Assembly: GCA_963931255.1 (NCBI GenBank)
Contig: OZ006972.1
Span: 1,302,001-1,366,000, forward strand
Reading direction: 5' to 3'
DNA from: CALUVN01 sp944323595
Lineage (GTDB): Bacteria; Cyanobacteriota; Vampirovibrionia; Gastranaerophilales; Gastranaerophilaceae
Length of the DNA: 64,000 nucleotides
A program made the translations under genes and the position numbers. Within the stretch, counting starts at the first letter, position 1. The number at the start of each line of letters is the position of its first letter. Shown piece by piece: positions 32,888 through 41,483 of the stretch. The notes beneath the pieces were generated by a model. It saw only the letters and a list, made by a program, of their open reading frames with translations. It was not told where the DNA came from and searched no databases.

Positions 32888-33265
32888 TTGAATAGAATTG
32901 TCTCTTCAGGTGTTTTATTTACTTGTATTTTAGGTTTAAGTGCTGTAGCTTGTAATGTTCCGCAGTTTCATTGTGATGGTTTTGAGAAAGGGTATATTTA
33001 TTCGCCGGAGCAAGGTGCAGAAGAAAGCTGCAAATGGCTGAACGGTACAGATGATTATAATCTATGCCTGAATGAGTATAACAAAATGCTCAGAGCTTAT
33101 GAAGACGGTGAATGCACTCCGATTTTAACTGAAAAGCATACTTCCGATTCAGGCGAAACTGTTTGTAAAGTCTATTATTTTGGTGACAGAATTCTGCAGC
33201 GTATAAAGTGCAAAGGTCCGGAAGCCGGTATACTTGAGGCTAAAGTTAAAGAAAAATTTAATTAA
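32888..33265 (+). CDS. Small exported cysteine protein (TTG start)
   Basis: The 125-residue product begins at a TTG with AGGAG 8 bases upstream; no ATG fits. A hydrophobic signal (NRIVSSGVLFTCILGLSAVA) precedes Cys, so it is secreted or lipid-anchored. The mature part has CNVPQFHCDGF, SCKWLNGTDDYNLCLNEYNK, ECTPILTEK, TVCKVYYF and IKCKG. It is Cys-rich and shares the CTP...C...C order with the preceding gene. Function is unknown. Confidence 0.75.
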   Translation: MNRIVSSGVLFTCILGLSAVACNVPQFHCDGFEKGYIYSPEQGAEESCKWLNGTDDYNLCLNEYNKMLRAYEDGECTPILTEKHTSDSGETVCKVYYFGDRILQRIKCKGPEAGILEAKVKEKFN

Positions 33266-33266
33266 T

Positions 33267-33494
33267 TTACAGTACGAAATATAATAAATCCCGTATATCC
33301 ATTTCAAAAGCATTTGCAATATTTTCAAGATTTTTTATAGTAATATTGCTTTCTCCGCGTTCTACCAATCCTATAAAATTTCTGTTCAGATTGGCAAGTT
33401 CCGCAAGTTTTTCCTGTGACATTTTTCGTTTTTGTCGTTCTACGCGGATTTTTAGACCTAATTTTTGTACAGAATTGTTGTTTATTTTTTCCAT
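33267..33494 (-). CDS. XRE-family transcriptional regulator
   Basis: This 75-residue protein is a single lambda-repressor-type HTH: KLGLKIRVERQKRKMSQEKL, AELANLNRNFIGLVERGESN, ITIKNLENIANAFEMDIRDL. Nothing follows the HTH, so it senses no obvious ligand. It is divergent from the pilin-like gene at 33582, with a near-perfect palindrome between them that is its probable operator. Confidence 0.88.
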   Translation of the reverse strand: MEKINNNSVQKLGLKIRVERQKRKMSQEKLAELANLNRNFIGLVERGESNITIKNLENIANAFEMDIRDLLYFVL

Positions 33495-33547
33495 ACATAA
33501 ATTTTAATAACTATTATATTGACATTCTACCCTATATAGTGTTAATA

Positions 33548-33565
33548 TGACTAATATATTGGTCA
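33548..33565. promoter_or_regulatory. Operator-like palindrome between the XRE gene and a pilin-like gene
   Basis: TGACTAATATATTGGTCA is an 18-base palindrome with one mismatched pair. A TTGACA at 33519-33524 followed by GTTAAT (33541-33546) would place it over the start of transcription of the pilin-like gene. Confidence 0.6.
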
Positions 33566-33581
33566 ATAATTAAGGATAGTT

Positions 33582-34301
33582 ATGATAAAAAAGAAAGCGT
33601 TCACGTTAGCAGAGGTGTTGATAACTCTTGGTGTAATTGGAGTTGTTGCAGCTATGACATTGCCGACATTAATACAGAAATATAAGAGAGTTGTTGTAGA
33701 AACGCAGTTGCGGCGGGAGTATGCTTTAATTGCAAATGCCGTAAAATGGGCTGAGGTTGATAATGGTACCGGTTTTCAAATAGGAGCCGGAAATTTTGAT
33801 GAAACGAATGACGTAAACGGATTTGGCTATGAGCATAGTGAGGCTGTTTTTGAACAATATTTTAAAAAATATTTTAAAATTATATATACATATAACCGTA
33901 ATGAAACTTCAGCAAAATTCAGGTATCAGGGACAAGAGGGCGGTTTACGTTCTATCAGTCATGCAAAATGTGTGAAGATTATTGATGGGACTGCACTTTG
34001 TTATATTGCTGCAGGAAACAGTGATACGATGGGATATTTTTATGTATTCCTTGAGCCTGAGAAAGAAGTAAAAATTGCAGGGCGTGATGTATTTTCTTTT
34101 GAATTTAACCGGACAGGCGGAACATATAAGTTATATAGCCGATTAGATGATCATTATAACGAATCACAGCGCAATGAGGTCATAAATGCCTGCACTGCTC
34201 CGTCAGAATACTGGGGGATTTGGCCGCGTCCGATGACTTGTACTTTTTTAATATGGAAAAATAATTTTAATATACCTGATGATTATCCAATAAAATTTTA
34301 G
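33582..34301 (+). CDS. Type IV pilin-like/pseudopilin protein
   Basis: The 239-residue product has a short prepilin leader and AFTLAEVLITLGVIGVVAAM, with cleavage expected after Ala6 and Glu11 at position +5. The mature domain has TLPTLIQKYKR, GLRSISHAKCVKI, TALCYIAAG and a C-terminal CTAPSEYWGIWPRPMTC. AAGGA precedes the ATG. It is a second minor-pilin gene unrelated in its C-terminal domain to that at 14437. Confidence 0.87.
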   Translation: MIKKKAFTLAEVLITLGVIGVVAAMTLPTLIQKYKRVVVETQLRREYALIANAVKWAEVDNGTGFQIGAGNFDETNDVNGFGYEHSEAVFEQYFKKYFKIIYTYNRNETSAKFRYQGQEGGLRSISHAKCVKIIDGTALCYIAAGNSDTMGYFYVFLEPEKEVKIAGRDVFSFEFNRTGGTYKLYSRLDDHYNESQRNEVINACTAPSEYWGIWPRPMTCTFLIWKNNFNIPDDYPIKF

Positions 34302-34361
34302 CGATAACTCAGGCTATCCTGATTTTATTGTTTTAATAACCGAACGGAACAATCAGAGAGC

Positions 34362-34985
34362 TTATATGCATAACTTTTGATATTCACAGTACCGGCAGTT
34401 GTTTGTATTTTGGGGGAATTCGGTTGAGTTCATTTTCTCCAGCACATCAGAGAGAATTTTTTCATATTCGGATTGTTTTTCTTTTGAAAATTCGATTATT
34501 TTATTCTCATTATTTTTCAGGTCTATGTACACAAATTTTATGCAGGTTGTATTTAGAAGTTTTGATGCACAGTAGAGATAAATCATTGTCTGGTAGTCAT
34601 ATTCAGGGTTTTGCGGGATGGAACCTGTTTTGTAATCCAGAATATAGTACATGTTTTCATCCTGCATAAGCGCATCAAGCCGTCCTCCTATCCAGTAATT
34701 ATTTATTTTCGCAAATAGTGTGTATTCAGATTTAACGAATTGCTTATTGAAAAATTCATTTGTTTTAAGCTTTTGCCAAATTTCAAAATCTGCCTGCGGC
34801 AGGGCTTTTTCAAGTTTTGTTATATCCGCACCCTGCAGATAGTAAGTGGCAAGTGCGTGGATTTTTTTTCCGCGTTCAAAGGCGGAAGCTTTCTGCGGCA
34901 TCACAATTTTTTTTATATATTTATATTCAAACTTGCACGGGCAATCTGCAAAAGTTTTAATCATATATGGAGAAAAATCATTCAT
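34362..34985 (-). CDS. RecB/Cas4-type PD-(D/E)XK nuclease with Fe-S cysteines
   Basis: The 207-residue protein has the nuclease set His43 (GKKIHALATYYL), Asp104 (GGRLDALM), Asp117-x-Lys119 (ILDYKTG) and Gln132 (QTMIYLY). Four cysteines, one at the N-terminus (DCPC, Cys15/17) and Cys197, Cys200, Cys206 at the C-terminus (CRYCEYQKLC), match the iron-sulfur staple of AddB, AdnB and Cas4. ATG 34985 is chosen because GGGAGG precedes it. Its start overlaps the helicase stop by 8 bases, so both are made together. Confidence 0.87.
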   Translation of the reverse strand: MNDFSPYMIKTFADCPCKFEYKYIKKIVMPQKASAFERGKKIHALATYYLQGADITKLEKALPQADFEIWQKLKTNEFFNKQFVKSEYTLFAKINNYWIGGRLDALMQDENMYYILDYKTGSIPQNPEYDYQTMIYLYCASKLLNTTCIKFVYIDLKNNENKIIEFSKEKQSEYEKILSDVLEKMNSTEFPQNTNNCRYCEYQKLCI

Positions 34986-37900
34986 ATTGCACCTCCCGTA
35001 AAATATCAGAGAATATAATGCTTGGTTCCTGCTGAACAAGTTTTTCAAAAGATTTTGTTTTTGTACTGACGGTAAAGAACAATTTCTTTTTAGCTCTGGT
35101 TATGGCAACGTATAAAAGCCTTAAATTTTCCGATATAAGCTCCTGCTTGAGGTCAAATTCCGTTTTGGGCTTATATTCTGGATTAAGCCTTCTTATATTT
35201 TCCATAAAATCAGATGATTTCAATTTTATTTGTTCAAAATCCAGAGTCAGACTTTTTTCTGTCATCTCCGGAATAAATACATAGTCAAACTCATCCCCTT
35301 TTGATTTATGAAGTGTCATAATCTGAACTTTGCCTTCTAAAAATTCACGGTTGGATTCGTCTTCTTCCGAAAAGAATTTAAACCCGCTCAACGACGGCTT
35401 TTTAGCTAATTCTCCCAGCCTTTCTGATATATAAGTAAGATTTTTGTTTGTTACACTTATCCGTTTAATTAAGGTTGAAATCAGGTATACGTTGGATTTT
35501 TCAATTTCACTTTTAAAATAATAACGACCTATTTTAATGGCAAGTTCTTCTGCAGTGAGGTACGGAAAAGAGAGCCAGTAAGTTAAATCCCAGTAGAATT
35601 GCTCAAGATATTGATTATTTAAATCGTCGCAGTTCATCTGTACAAAAGGAATTTCAAATTTTCTTATTTCTGTTCCCATCCGTTGTTTATACAGTCCGAG
35701 TTCCGCCAGAATTTCATAGTTATCAGCAATTACATTATTGTCAAAAGGTGTTAAAATCATTTGGATGACAGCAAAAATCCCTTTAAATATAGATTTTTGT
35801 TCAAGGCATTCGCTTCTGGTAATACTTTTCAGCCCGCTGTCATTTATAAAATTCTGCCACTGTGCAACCTGATAATTGTTTCTGAGTAGAATTCCGACAG
35901 TGGCTTTCGGGTCTTTTTCAAATGTATTTTTGATAACTTTTAGAATATAATTTCTTTCTTCAAAGTAGTTTTCGAATATTTTAGCGGTAATGGCATTTTT
36001 CTGAACCGGATTTTTGCCGTCAACAGGATGCATAAATATTTTGAAAAAAGCATTTCTTGTTTCGTCATTAGTTTCTGCCCAGTTAACGAGATTATTTGCC
36101 AGTTTCCAGACATCTTCCGTACATCTTTGGGAGCAATCCATACTGACGCTGTTGCTTTCTGAGATAAATTTTCTGAACCCCTCAACATCTGCGTTTGAAA
36201 AAGTTGTTGTGATTGCCTGATTAATATCTCCGCAGCGGATAAGGTTTTTGTGCTTAGCGCTCAAGAGGTTGATGAGCCGCTGCTGGATTGAAGATGAATC
36301 CTGTGCTTCGTCTTCAATAATATAATGACAGATTTCCTGATAGTGTTTTAGGATATCTTCGTTTTCTTCGAGGAGTTTTACTGATGAAATCAGCATGTCA
36401 TCGTAATCAATGAGATTTGATTCACTCATTATTCTGCTGTATTCGTTAAAAAATTCAAAGAATTTTTTTAGTTTTGCATCCGTAATACTGGCGGGCTGAA
36501 TTCCCTGTGAGATTTTGAAAACGGAAGCAGCTCTGTCAAATTCTTCGGTTTCTGTTTTTTTGAGTTTTAATTTGGCAGAAATTTCTTTAACTATTCGGGT
36601 TCTTTGTGAATCATCGCAAATTTCAAAATCAGAGGACAGCCCGAGTCGTTCAAAATTCCCGTTTTCTTTCAAAATCCTGAGCGCAAGCCCGTGGATAGTA
36701 CTGATATTAGGAAGTTGAGATGAATTCTGGCGTATATTTTTTATTCTTTCTCTGAAATTTCTTGCAGCTGATTCCATATATGTCATAACAAATATATTTT
36801 CAGGGTTAACGCCGCTGTCGAGAAGTTTTACTATCAATGCAAGCAGAATAGTTGTTTTTCCAGCCCCGGGGACTGCGGATATTGCCATTTTGCCGGATTT
36901 ATATTCAAGTACCGGCATCTGGTCTTTACGCGGGGTAATTTTGAAAGTTTTTTCTTTCGGTAAGTCATTAATAATACATTCTTCTGCAATATAATTCTCA
37001 ATCCCGCCGAGGTTTTCGACTCCGTTCCCGTCAAAGAGGCTTGAAAGCGTATAAATATGTTCATCCGCACAGAGTGTCAGTTTTCGCAATATTCTTGCTG
37101 TTTTATCTTTGCCGAGCTCTAAATTGTCGTCGATGGTAAATTCATCTTTATGCCAGTCTTTCTGGAATACCCATGCGTTATACAACGGTCCTGTGTCGCT
37201 TTTTATCCACTCCGAACTTGATGTATCAAGCCAGAACTGGTATTTTGTCCGAACCTGATTATCTATAATTTTTTGCGGTGTTCCTATTATCAAATCACGT
37301 TCGGATATTTCAAGCGTTGAATAAGGATTTTCCGCTATTATGGAATTTTCAATCTGGGTTATAATTTCTTGTTTTCTTGTGTCAAACTCGTCTTTGTAAA
37401 TATTTTCAAAATCCTGAAGTTGTTTTATGAAAAAGTTGAATTTCTTTAAATCTTCCGGATTTATGTATGTAAAATCGCAGAGTTCAGTGAATATTTCATA
37501 AACCTGTTCTGATAACTTCAAATTGCACGTTTCAAGCTTGTTTTTCAGATGCAAAAGTTTTGAATATCTTTCGTTGTGCTCTTCAATCGGAAAGTTATAT
37601 TCAATCAGAGTTTTATTGCCCGCAAAGTTTTCAAGAATATCCTTGCAGTATTTAACAGGTATCCCGAGAAAATCAGACAATACGACCCTTAAATCAAATT
37701 CCGTTAAATCATTTTTGAGTTCGGAGGTGAGTTTTAGAATATTTAAAGATGCGAGAACAAGTTTATTTTGTATAAGTTTTTCACTACCTGAAAGGTAGAC
37801 TATGTTCAAATTTTTCAGGTTTTCAGATAGTGTAAACTTTAGCATATCGTCAATGACAGGAGTAATCACTGAAATCTCGCAGGGCAGAATGTTTTTTCCG

Positions 37901-38844
37901 AGAAGTTCCTTGATTTTTTTTGTTGTTAAGTCTATCATTCCTGCCCGCTTGGACGGTGAAAATACGGAAAAATGTTTGAGCGGAGTTTTTTTATCTTCTT
38001 TCACGTTAGAGAACAGAACTTCGGCATCATTTTCAAGGTTGGAAACTGTCTCAATTTCATTTACCGGTTGTTTAAACATATTTTCAAAGCCGAATACAGA
38101 GGTTTTGTCTGCGCTTAAATATCCTGAACGGCTGGCACCCTTGCGGTCAAAAGCAATAAAGACATCTTTCAGCTGCGGTGAGATATGTTTGATAAAATCC
38201 ATTGCTGCCGGTGTGAGTTCGTCTGCATCATCTATAAAAAGATATTCAATGTTTTTGAAATAGTCAGTATTTTTGTATATATATTTGAAAACCAGAGTTT
38301 GTCTTAAATAGTCAAAATCTCTCAATTGAAGAGTTTTTGCCAGAAATTTTTTTAAAGCGGCTTTTGCATCTTCGCCGAAACTTTCTTTTAGAATTTTTGT
38401 CCGCCATTCAATTTCATCATCATTGAGATTATTCTGGACTATCAGTGCGTATCTTCTGAAAAGCTGATGCAGTAATGATTTTTTTGAATTATACCCCTTG
38501 AATTTAATATCTTTGACAATATCTTTCATAATGAACTGTGAAACTTCCAGTCCTGCTAGATTTGGGAGTATTTCCGGATTTTGATACGGGTTAACATTTT
38601 CCAGTACCGCCCAGTTGTCAATTACCGCATTATAGACGAGCGAGAAAAAAGAATGGATTTCAAGTTTTTCGTGCGCATCAATATTCAACAGCTTTTGAAC
38701 GCGTTGTGTAAAGTTTTCTTTCAAAGATGAATTCTGTACAAGTACAAGAATTTTTGAAGAACTTATATTTTCGTTCAAAAGTGCAGCGTAATTTTTAATA
38801 AGCAAATCGGTCTTTTTTGACGCTATAGAGCCGTTTATAAGCAA
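34978..38844 (-). CDS. Large double-module UvrD-like helicase
   Basis: The 1288-residue protein has two helicase-like halves. The first (about 1-600) has a damaged Walker A (GSIASKKT, 5-12) and a DEAD-box relic (FIDDADEL). The second is a full UvrD helicase: GAGKT (660-664), IIEDEAQD, GDINQA, QRC, IMTLHKSKGDEFDYVFIP and LLYVAITRAKKKL. It starts with TTG, with GGAG 10 bases upstream. The linked nuclease gene suggests double-strand-break end processing like AddAB or AdnAB, but here the two helicase modules are fused and the nuclease is separate. Confidence 0.88.
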   Translation of the reverse strand: MLINGSIASKKTDLLIKNYAALLNENISSSKILVLVQNSSLKENFTQRVQKLLNIDAHEKLEIHSFFSLVYNAVIDNWAVLENVNPYQNPEILPNLAGLEVSQFIMKDIVKDIKFKGYNSKKSLLHQLFRRYALIVQNNLNDDEIEWRTKILKESFGEDAKAALKKFLAKTLQLRDFDYLRQTLVFKYIYKNTDYFKNIEYLFIDDADELTPAAMDFIKHISPQLKDVFIAFDRKGASRSGYLSADKTSVFGFENMFKQPVNEIETVSNLENDAEVLFSNVKEDKKTPLKHFSVFSPSKRAGMIDLTTKKIKELLGKNILPCEISVITPVIDDMLKFTLSENLKNLNIVYLSGSEKLIQNKLVLASLNILKLTSELKNDLTEFDLRVVLSDFLGIPVKYCKDILENFAGNKTLIEYNFPIEEHNERYSKLLHLKNKLETCNLKLSEQVYEIFTELCDFTYINPEDLKKFNFFIKQLQDFENIYKDEFDTRKQEIITQIENSIIAENPYSTLEISERDLIIGTPQKIIDNQVRTKYQFWLDTSSSEWIKSDTGPLYNAWVFQKDWHKDEFTIDDNLELGKDKTARILRKLTLCADEHIYTLSSLFDGNGVENLGGIENYIAEECIINDLPKEKTFKITPRKDQMPVLEYKSGKMAISAVPGAGKTTILLALIVKLLDSGVNPENIFVMTYMESAARNFRERIKNIRQNSSQLPNISTIHGLALRILKENGNFERLGLSSDFEICDDSQRTRIVKEISAKLKLKKTETEEFDRAASVFKISQGIQPASITDAKLKKFFEFFNEYSRIMSESNLIDYDDMLISSVKLLEENEDILKHYQEICHYIIEDEAQDSSSIQQRLINLLSAKHKNLIRCGDINQAITTTFSNADVEGFRKFISESNSVSMDCSQRCTEDVWKLANNLVNWAETNDETRNAFFKIFMHPVDGKNPVQKNAITAKIFENYFEERNYILKVIKNTFEKDPKATVGILLRNNYQVAQWQNFINDSGLKSITRSECLEQKSIFKGIFAVIQMILTPFDNNVIADNYEILAELGLYKQRMGTEIRKFEIPFVQMNCDDLNNQYLEQFYWDLTYWLSFPYLTAEELAIKIGRYYFKSEIEKSNVYLISTLIKRISVTNKNLTYISERLGELAKKPSLSGFKFFSEEDESNREFLEGKVQIMTLHKSKGDEFDYVFIPEMTEKSLTLDFEQIKLKSSDFMENIRRLNPEYKPKTEFDLKQELISENLRLLYVAITRAKKKLFFTVSTKTKSFEKLVQQEPSIIFSDILREVQYE

Positions 38845-39007
38845 AAATTTCCCGCTCCTTTTTCTCCTTAATTATCTTACCATAAAAATTAGTATTATAA
38901 CTCCAAATCTAATCTAAATAAACTATTGCATTTTTCTGAAATTTAAGCTACTATTTAGCTATAAATTAAGGTTAATGTACTATTTAGACAAATTGCAGGA
39001 GGTTAAG

Positions 39008-39214
39008 ATGCAAGAATTACAAGAACAAATTGGTTTATCAGCAGGTCAAATTTATGATTATTTGAACAATAACGGTGAATCAACATTTGCTAAAATTAAA
39101 AAAGAATTAGATTTGAAAGGCAATTTTGCAGATTTAGGTCTCGGCTGGTTAGCTAGAGAAGACAAAGTAGCTATTTCTAAAAAAGGTTCTTCAGTTAACG
39201 TAAGACTTAAATAG
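39008..39214 (+). CDS. Small winged-helix protein (DUF2582-like)
   Basis: The 68-residue product reads MQELQEQIGLSAGQIYDYLN, then NGESTFAKIKKELDLKGNFA, then LGLGWLAREDKVAISKKGSS. This is the pattern of small winged helix-turn-helix proteins (DUF2582). A perfect AGGAGG lies 5 bases before this ATG; the 11-codon upstream extension is therefore rejected. It is a lone gene with its own terminator. The role is unknown. Confidence 0.85.
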   Translation: MQELQEQIGLSAGQIYDYLNNNGESTFAKIKKELDLKGNFADLGLGWLAREDKVAISKKGSSVNVRLK

Positions 39215-39235
39215 TTTTAAATTATGTTTTAATTT

Positions 39236-39272
39236 AACAAAAAACACTTCCTGATAAGGATGTGTTTTTTTA
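39236..39272. terminator. Bidirectional terminator
   Basis: AAAAACACTTCC and GGATGTGTTTTTT form a stem flanked by A and T runs, serving both the winged-helix gene and the convergent HAD gene. Confidence 0.85.
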
Positions 39273-39617
39273 TTTATACCACGGGGTAAATGTATTAATC
39301 CTGTGTATTGCGGAAGTGTAATCCCCGTCAAAACAGATACACCTGTCGTCAATGTATAAAAACGCCGGTTCTTTTCTGTCTGTAATACCACTTATGTAAG
39401 ATGCAATTTTATTTGTTTTTAGCCAGATATTTACTAATAAAGCAGGACGGGATGAAAATATTTTCAGTTCAAAATTTTCAGCAAGTGATGCTAAAAATTC
39501 CTTTGCGCCATCTTTGATTTCAGGTATATAATTATCTTCGTAAACTCCGTTATAATTGTTTAATACTCCATCAAGATCTATCAATATAATTTTCTTTTTA
39601 TATTTATTATTTTTCAT
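39270..39617 (-). CDS. Small HAD-superfamily hydrolase
   Basis: The 115-residue protein has HAD motif I (IILIDLDGVLNNY), motif II (FSSRPA) and motif IV (LYIDDRCICFDGDY), with no cap domain. Minimal HADs of this kind are often phosphatases of small nucleotides or sugars. The substrate is unknown. It is divergent from an XRE regulator, with a long palindrome between them. Confidence 0.82.
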   Translation of the reverse strand: MKNNKYKKKIILIDLDGVLNNYNGVYEDNYIPEIKDGAKEFLASLAENFELKIFSSRPALLVNIWLKTNKIASYISGITDRKEPAFLYIDDRCICFDGDYTSAIHRINTFTPWYK

Positions 39618-39623
39618 ATATAC

Positions 39624-39655
39624 ATATTATTATACCAGTATACGTATAATAATAT
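39624..39655. promoter_or_regulatory. Long palindromic operator between HAD and XRE genes
   Basis: ATATTATTATAC (39624-39635) and GTATAATAATAT (39644-39655) are perfect 12-base arms around CAGTATAC. It lies midway between two divergent starts. It is probably the binding site of the XRE protein. Confidence 0.65.
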
Positions 39656-39662
39656 ATGGGAA

Positions 39663-39690
39663 TTGTCAATGTCAAGTATTAAAATAATAT
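39663..39690 (+). promoter_or_regulatory. Promoter of the XRE gene
   Basis: TTGTCA (39663-39668) and TAATAT (39685-39690) are 16 bases apart. A TAAAAT at 39680-39685 is an alternative -10. The ATG at 39694 follows within 4-9 bases. Confidence 0.45.
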
Positions 39691-39693
39691 ACT

Positions 39694-39921
39694 ATGGTTA
39701 CTGATTTAAATAAACTACCAAAAGATCTTGGCAAGAAAATTCATATTGAGCGTATCAAAGCTGAAATCTCACAGGAAGAATTAGCTGAATGGGCTGGTGT
39801 CAGTGTTGCCACATTGAGTAAACTTGAGCGCGGAGTGGTTCTCCCTACATTGGAAACTGCGACAAGAATTGCAAATGCACTTCAATTGACTTTGCCTGAA
39901 CTTTTTACTTTCGGTTATTAA
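39694..39921 (+). CDS. XRE-family transcriptional regulator
   Basis: This 75-residue single HTH protein reads LGKKIHIERIKAEISQEELA, EWAGVSVATLSKLERGVVLP, TLETATRIANALQLTLPELF. It has no ligand domain. No Shine-Dalgarno precedes the ATG and the -10 box is adjacent, so the message may be leaderless. It probably represses itself through the palindrome at 39624-39655. Confidence 0.88.
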   Translation: MVTDLNKLPKDLGKKIHIERIKAEISQEELAEWAGVSVATLSKLERGVVLPTLETATRIANALQLTLPELFTFGY

Positions 39922-39943
39922 TTATTTTTATATTGCAAAAAAA

Positions 39944-39977
39944 AGAGCTTTCTTAGGAAAAGCTCCTGGAATTTTTT
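39944..39977 (+). terminator. Probable intrinsic terminator
   Basis: AGAGCTTT and AAAGCTCC form a stem with a T-run a few bases later, about 23 bases after the XRE stop. Confidence 0.55.
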
Positions 39978-40178
39978 ACAATTCCTCGTGTAAAAGGTTA
40001 GTAGGTAGAAAGTAGAAGGTATTAATATGTGTAAGTCTGTTTTGTATATCTTTCTTATATATCTATAAAGTAAAATTTATATATCAAATTGCGCAGTATA
40101 CGATTTTTTGTAATAAAAATTTACATTGCTATTTAGACGTTTATTATATAATTTTTAGAAGAAACAGAAAGGACATTT

Positions 40179-40649
40179 ATGAAAATAGCAATATATCCGG
40201 GGAGTTTTGACCCCATAACCAAAGGACATTTGGATATTTTGAAGACAGGAGCCGGAATATTCGACAAAGTAATAATTGCAGTTGCCAAAAATTCTGAAAA
40301 ACACGGCTTTTTAACTATAGATGAACGCGTAAAATTAATCAGGGAAAGCATTACGGATTTAAGTAATGTGGAAGTCGACTGCTTTGACGGTTTAACCGTA
40401 AACTATGCAAAAAAATGCGGTGCGCAGGTCTTAATCCGCGGTCTGCGTGCGGTTTCTGACTTTGAATATGAATTGCAGCTATCTCAGGCTAACAGTGCAC
40501 TTGATTCCGATATAAAGACTGTATTTTTAACTACAAAACCTAAATACAATTTTATTTCTTCAAGTACAATCAGAGAAATACTTCTGAATGGCGGAGATAT
40601 CTCAAAGTTTGTTCCTGAGCCTGTTTTTGAATATTTGACCAATCGTTAA
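40179..40649 (+). CDS. coaD: Phosphopantetheine adenylyltransferase
   Basis: The 156-residue enzyme makes dephospho-CoA from 4'-phosphopantetheine and ATP. It begins MKIAIYPGSFDPITKGHLDI, with the T-x-GH nucleotidyl-transfer motif, and has LIRGLRAVSDFEYELQLSQA and YNFISSSTIREIL. AAAGGA precedes the ATG and a TATAAT lies just upstream. With panB and panC at 28-30 kb, three CoA-pathway genes are in the window. Confidence 0.97.
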   Translation: MKIAIYPGSFDPITKGHLDILKTGAGIFDKVIIAVAKNSEKHGFLTIDERVKLIRESITDLSNVEVDCFDGLTVNYAKKCGAQVLIRGLRAVSDFEYELQLSQANSALDSDIKTVFLTTKPKYNFISSSTIREILLNGGDISKFVPEPVFEYLTNR

Positions 40650-40728
40650 GATATTTAAGCATAGCGGAATTAATTATTTGACAATTATTTCAGGCTTATG
40701 TAGAATGTAAGTATTAAGAAAGGTATAT

Positions 40729-41343
40729 GTGACAAACATGCAACAAAACGGAGTATACGATTTACTAAAATTACTGGAAATATCATTGGATGAGGGGTTC
40801 CCTATCATTCCGAGAAGATATACTATTGTTAAAACAAAAGAAATAGAAACATTAATAGACAGAATATATGCGGCATTGCCTGTTGAAGTTCAGGAGGCAC
40901 GTGCATTTTTAAGACGCAGAGAAGAACTTCAGCTTGAAGCACAGCAAAAAGCCGAACGAATTATAAATGACGCACAAATGGAAGCAGACAGAAAACTCAG
41001 CGAGGCTGATTTTATCAAAGCTCTTGAAAAAGAAGGTATTAGAATCAGAACTCAAGTACAAGAAGAATGCGAAGAAATTAAACGCAAAGCTATGGAAGAA
41101 GCTGAAAATATCAGAATTCAGGCAACAGAAGAAGCTATGAAAACCAGAGAGGGTGCAGAACTTTATGCAGAACAGGTTCTCACTAATCTGGAACGCGATT
41201 TGACCCAGCTGCAACAGGTTGTTAAAAACGGTCAGGTCTATATGGAAAAACTAAGAGCAGATAATTACGGTGCTTATGATTATTCATCTTCATACAGCAC
41301 TCGCGATTCAGCTCCTAAAATGGCTGATTACAAAATAAATTAA
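40729..41343 (+). CDS. Coiled-coil protein of unknown function (GTG start)
   Basis: The 204-residue product is mostly a long charged coiled coil (about residues 65-180; QQKAERIINDAQMEADRKLS), resembling ATP-synthase b-subunit or DivIVA-like helices. There is no membrane segment. The N-terminal 60 residues (LLEISLDEGFPIIPRRYTIV) look globular. GTG 40729 is preferred because AAAGG is correctly spaced; an ATG 9 bases later is too far. It follows coaD by 79 bases. Confidence 0.75.
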   Translation: MTNMQQNGVYDLLKLLEISLDEGFPIIPRRYTIVKTKEIETLIDRIYAALPVEVQEARAFLRRREELQLEAQQKAERIINDAQMEADRKLSEADFIKALEKEGIRIRTQVQEECEEIKRKAMEEAENIRIQATEEAMKTREGAELYAEQVLTNLERDLTQLQQVVKNGQVYMEKLRADNYGAYDYSSSYSTRDSAPKMADYKIN

Positions 41344-41368
41344 TTTTTTAATAAAATCAATTTTTCTG

Positions 41369-41402
41369 AAAGAGTATCCGAAATCTCGTTTACTCTTTTT
41401 TT
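41369..41402 (+). terminator. Intrinsic terminator
   Basis: AAAGAGTA pairs with TACTCTTT over a 14-base loop and a T-run follows. Confidence 0.75.
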
Positions 41403-41439
41403 ATGCATGTTTTATGCTTATTGTTTGTTTACAATTAGT

Positions 41440-41467
41440 TTGCATTTTATTTTTTTTGTTTTATGAT
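41440..41467 (+). promoter_or_regulatory. Promoter of rpmG-tRNA-Trp-secE-nusG-rplKA
   Basis: TTGCAT (41440-41445) and TATGAT (41462-41467) are 16 bases apart. Transcription would start near 41474, ten bases before the hairpin at 41484. Confidence 0.6.
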
Positions 41468-41483
41468 GTTAGCATAAGCCGAA

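Noticed and set aside
39270..39921. Toxin-antitoxin pair
   Set aside because: The partner of the XRE gene is a HAD enzyme transcribed divergently, not an overlapping toxin gene.
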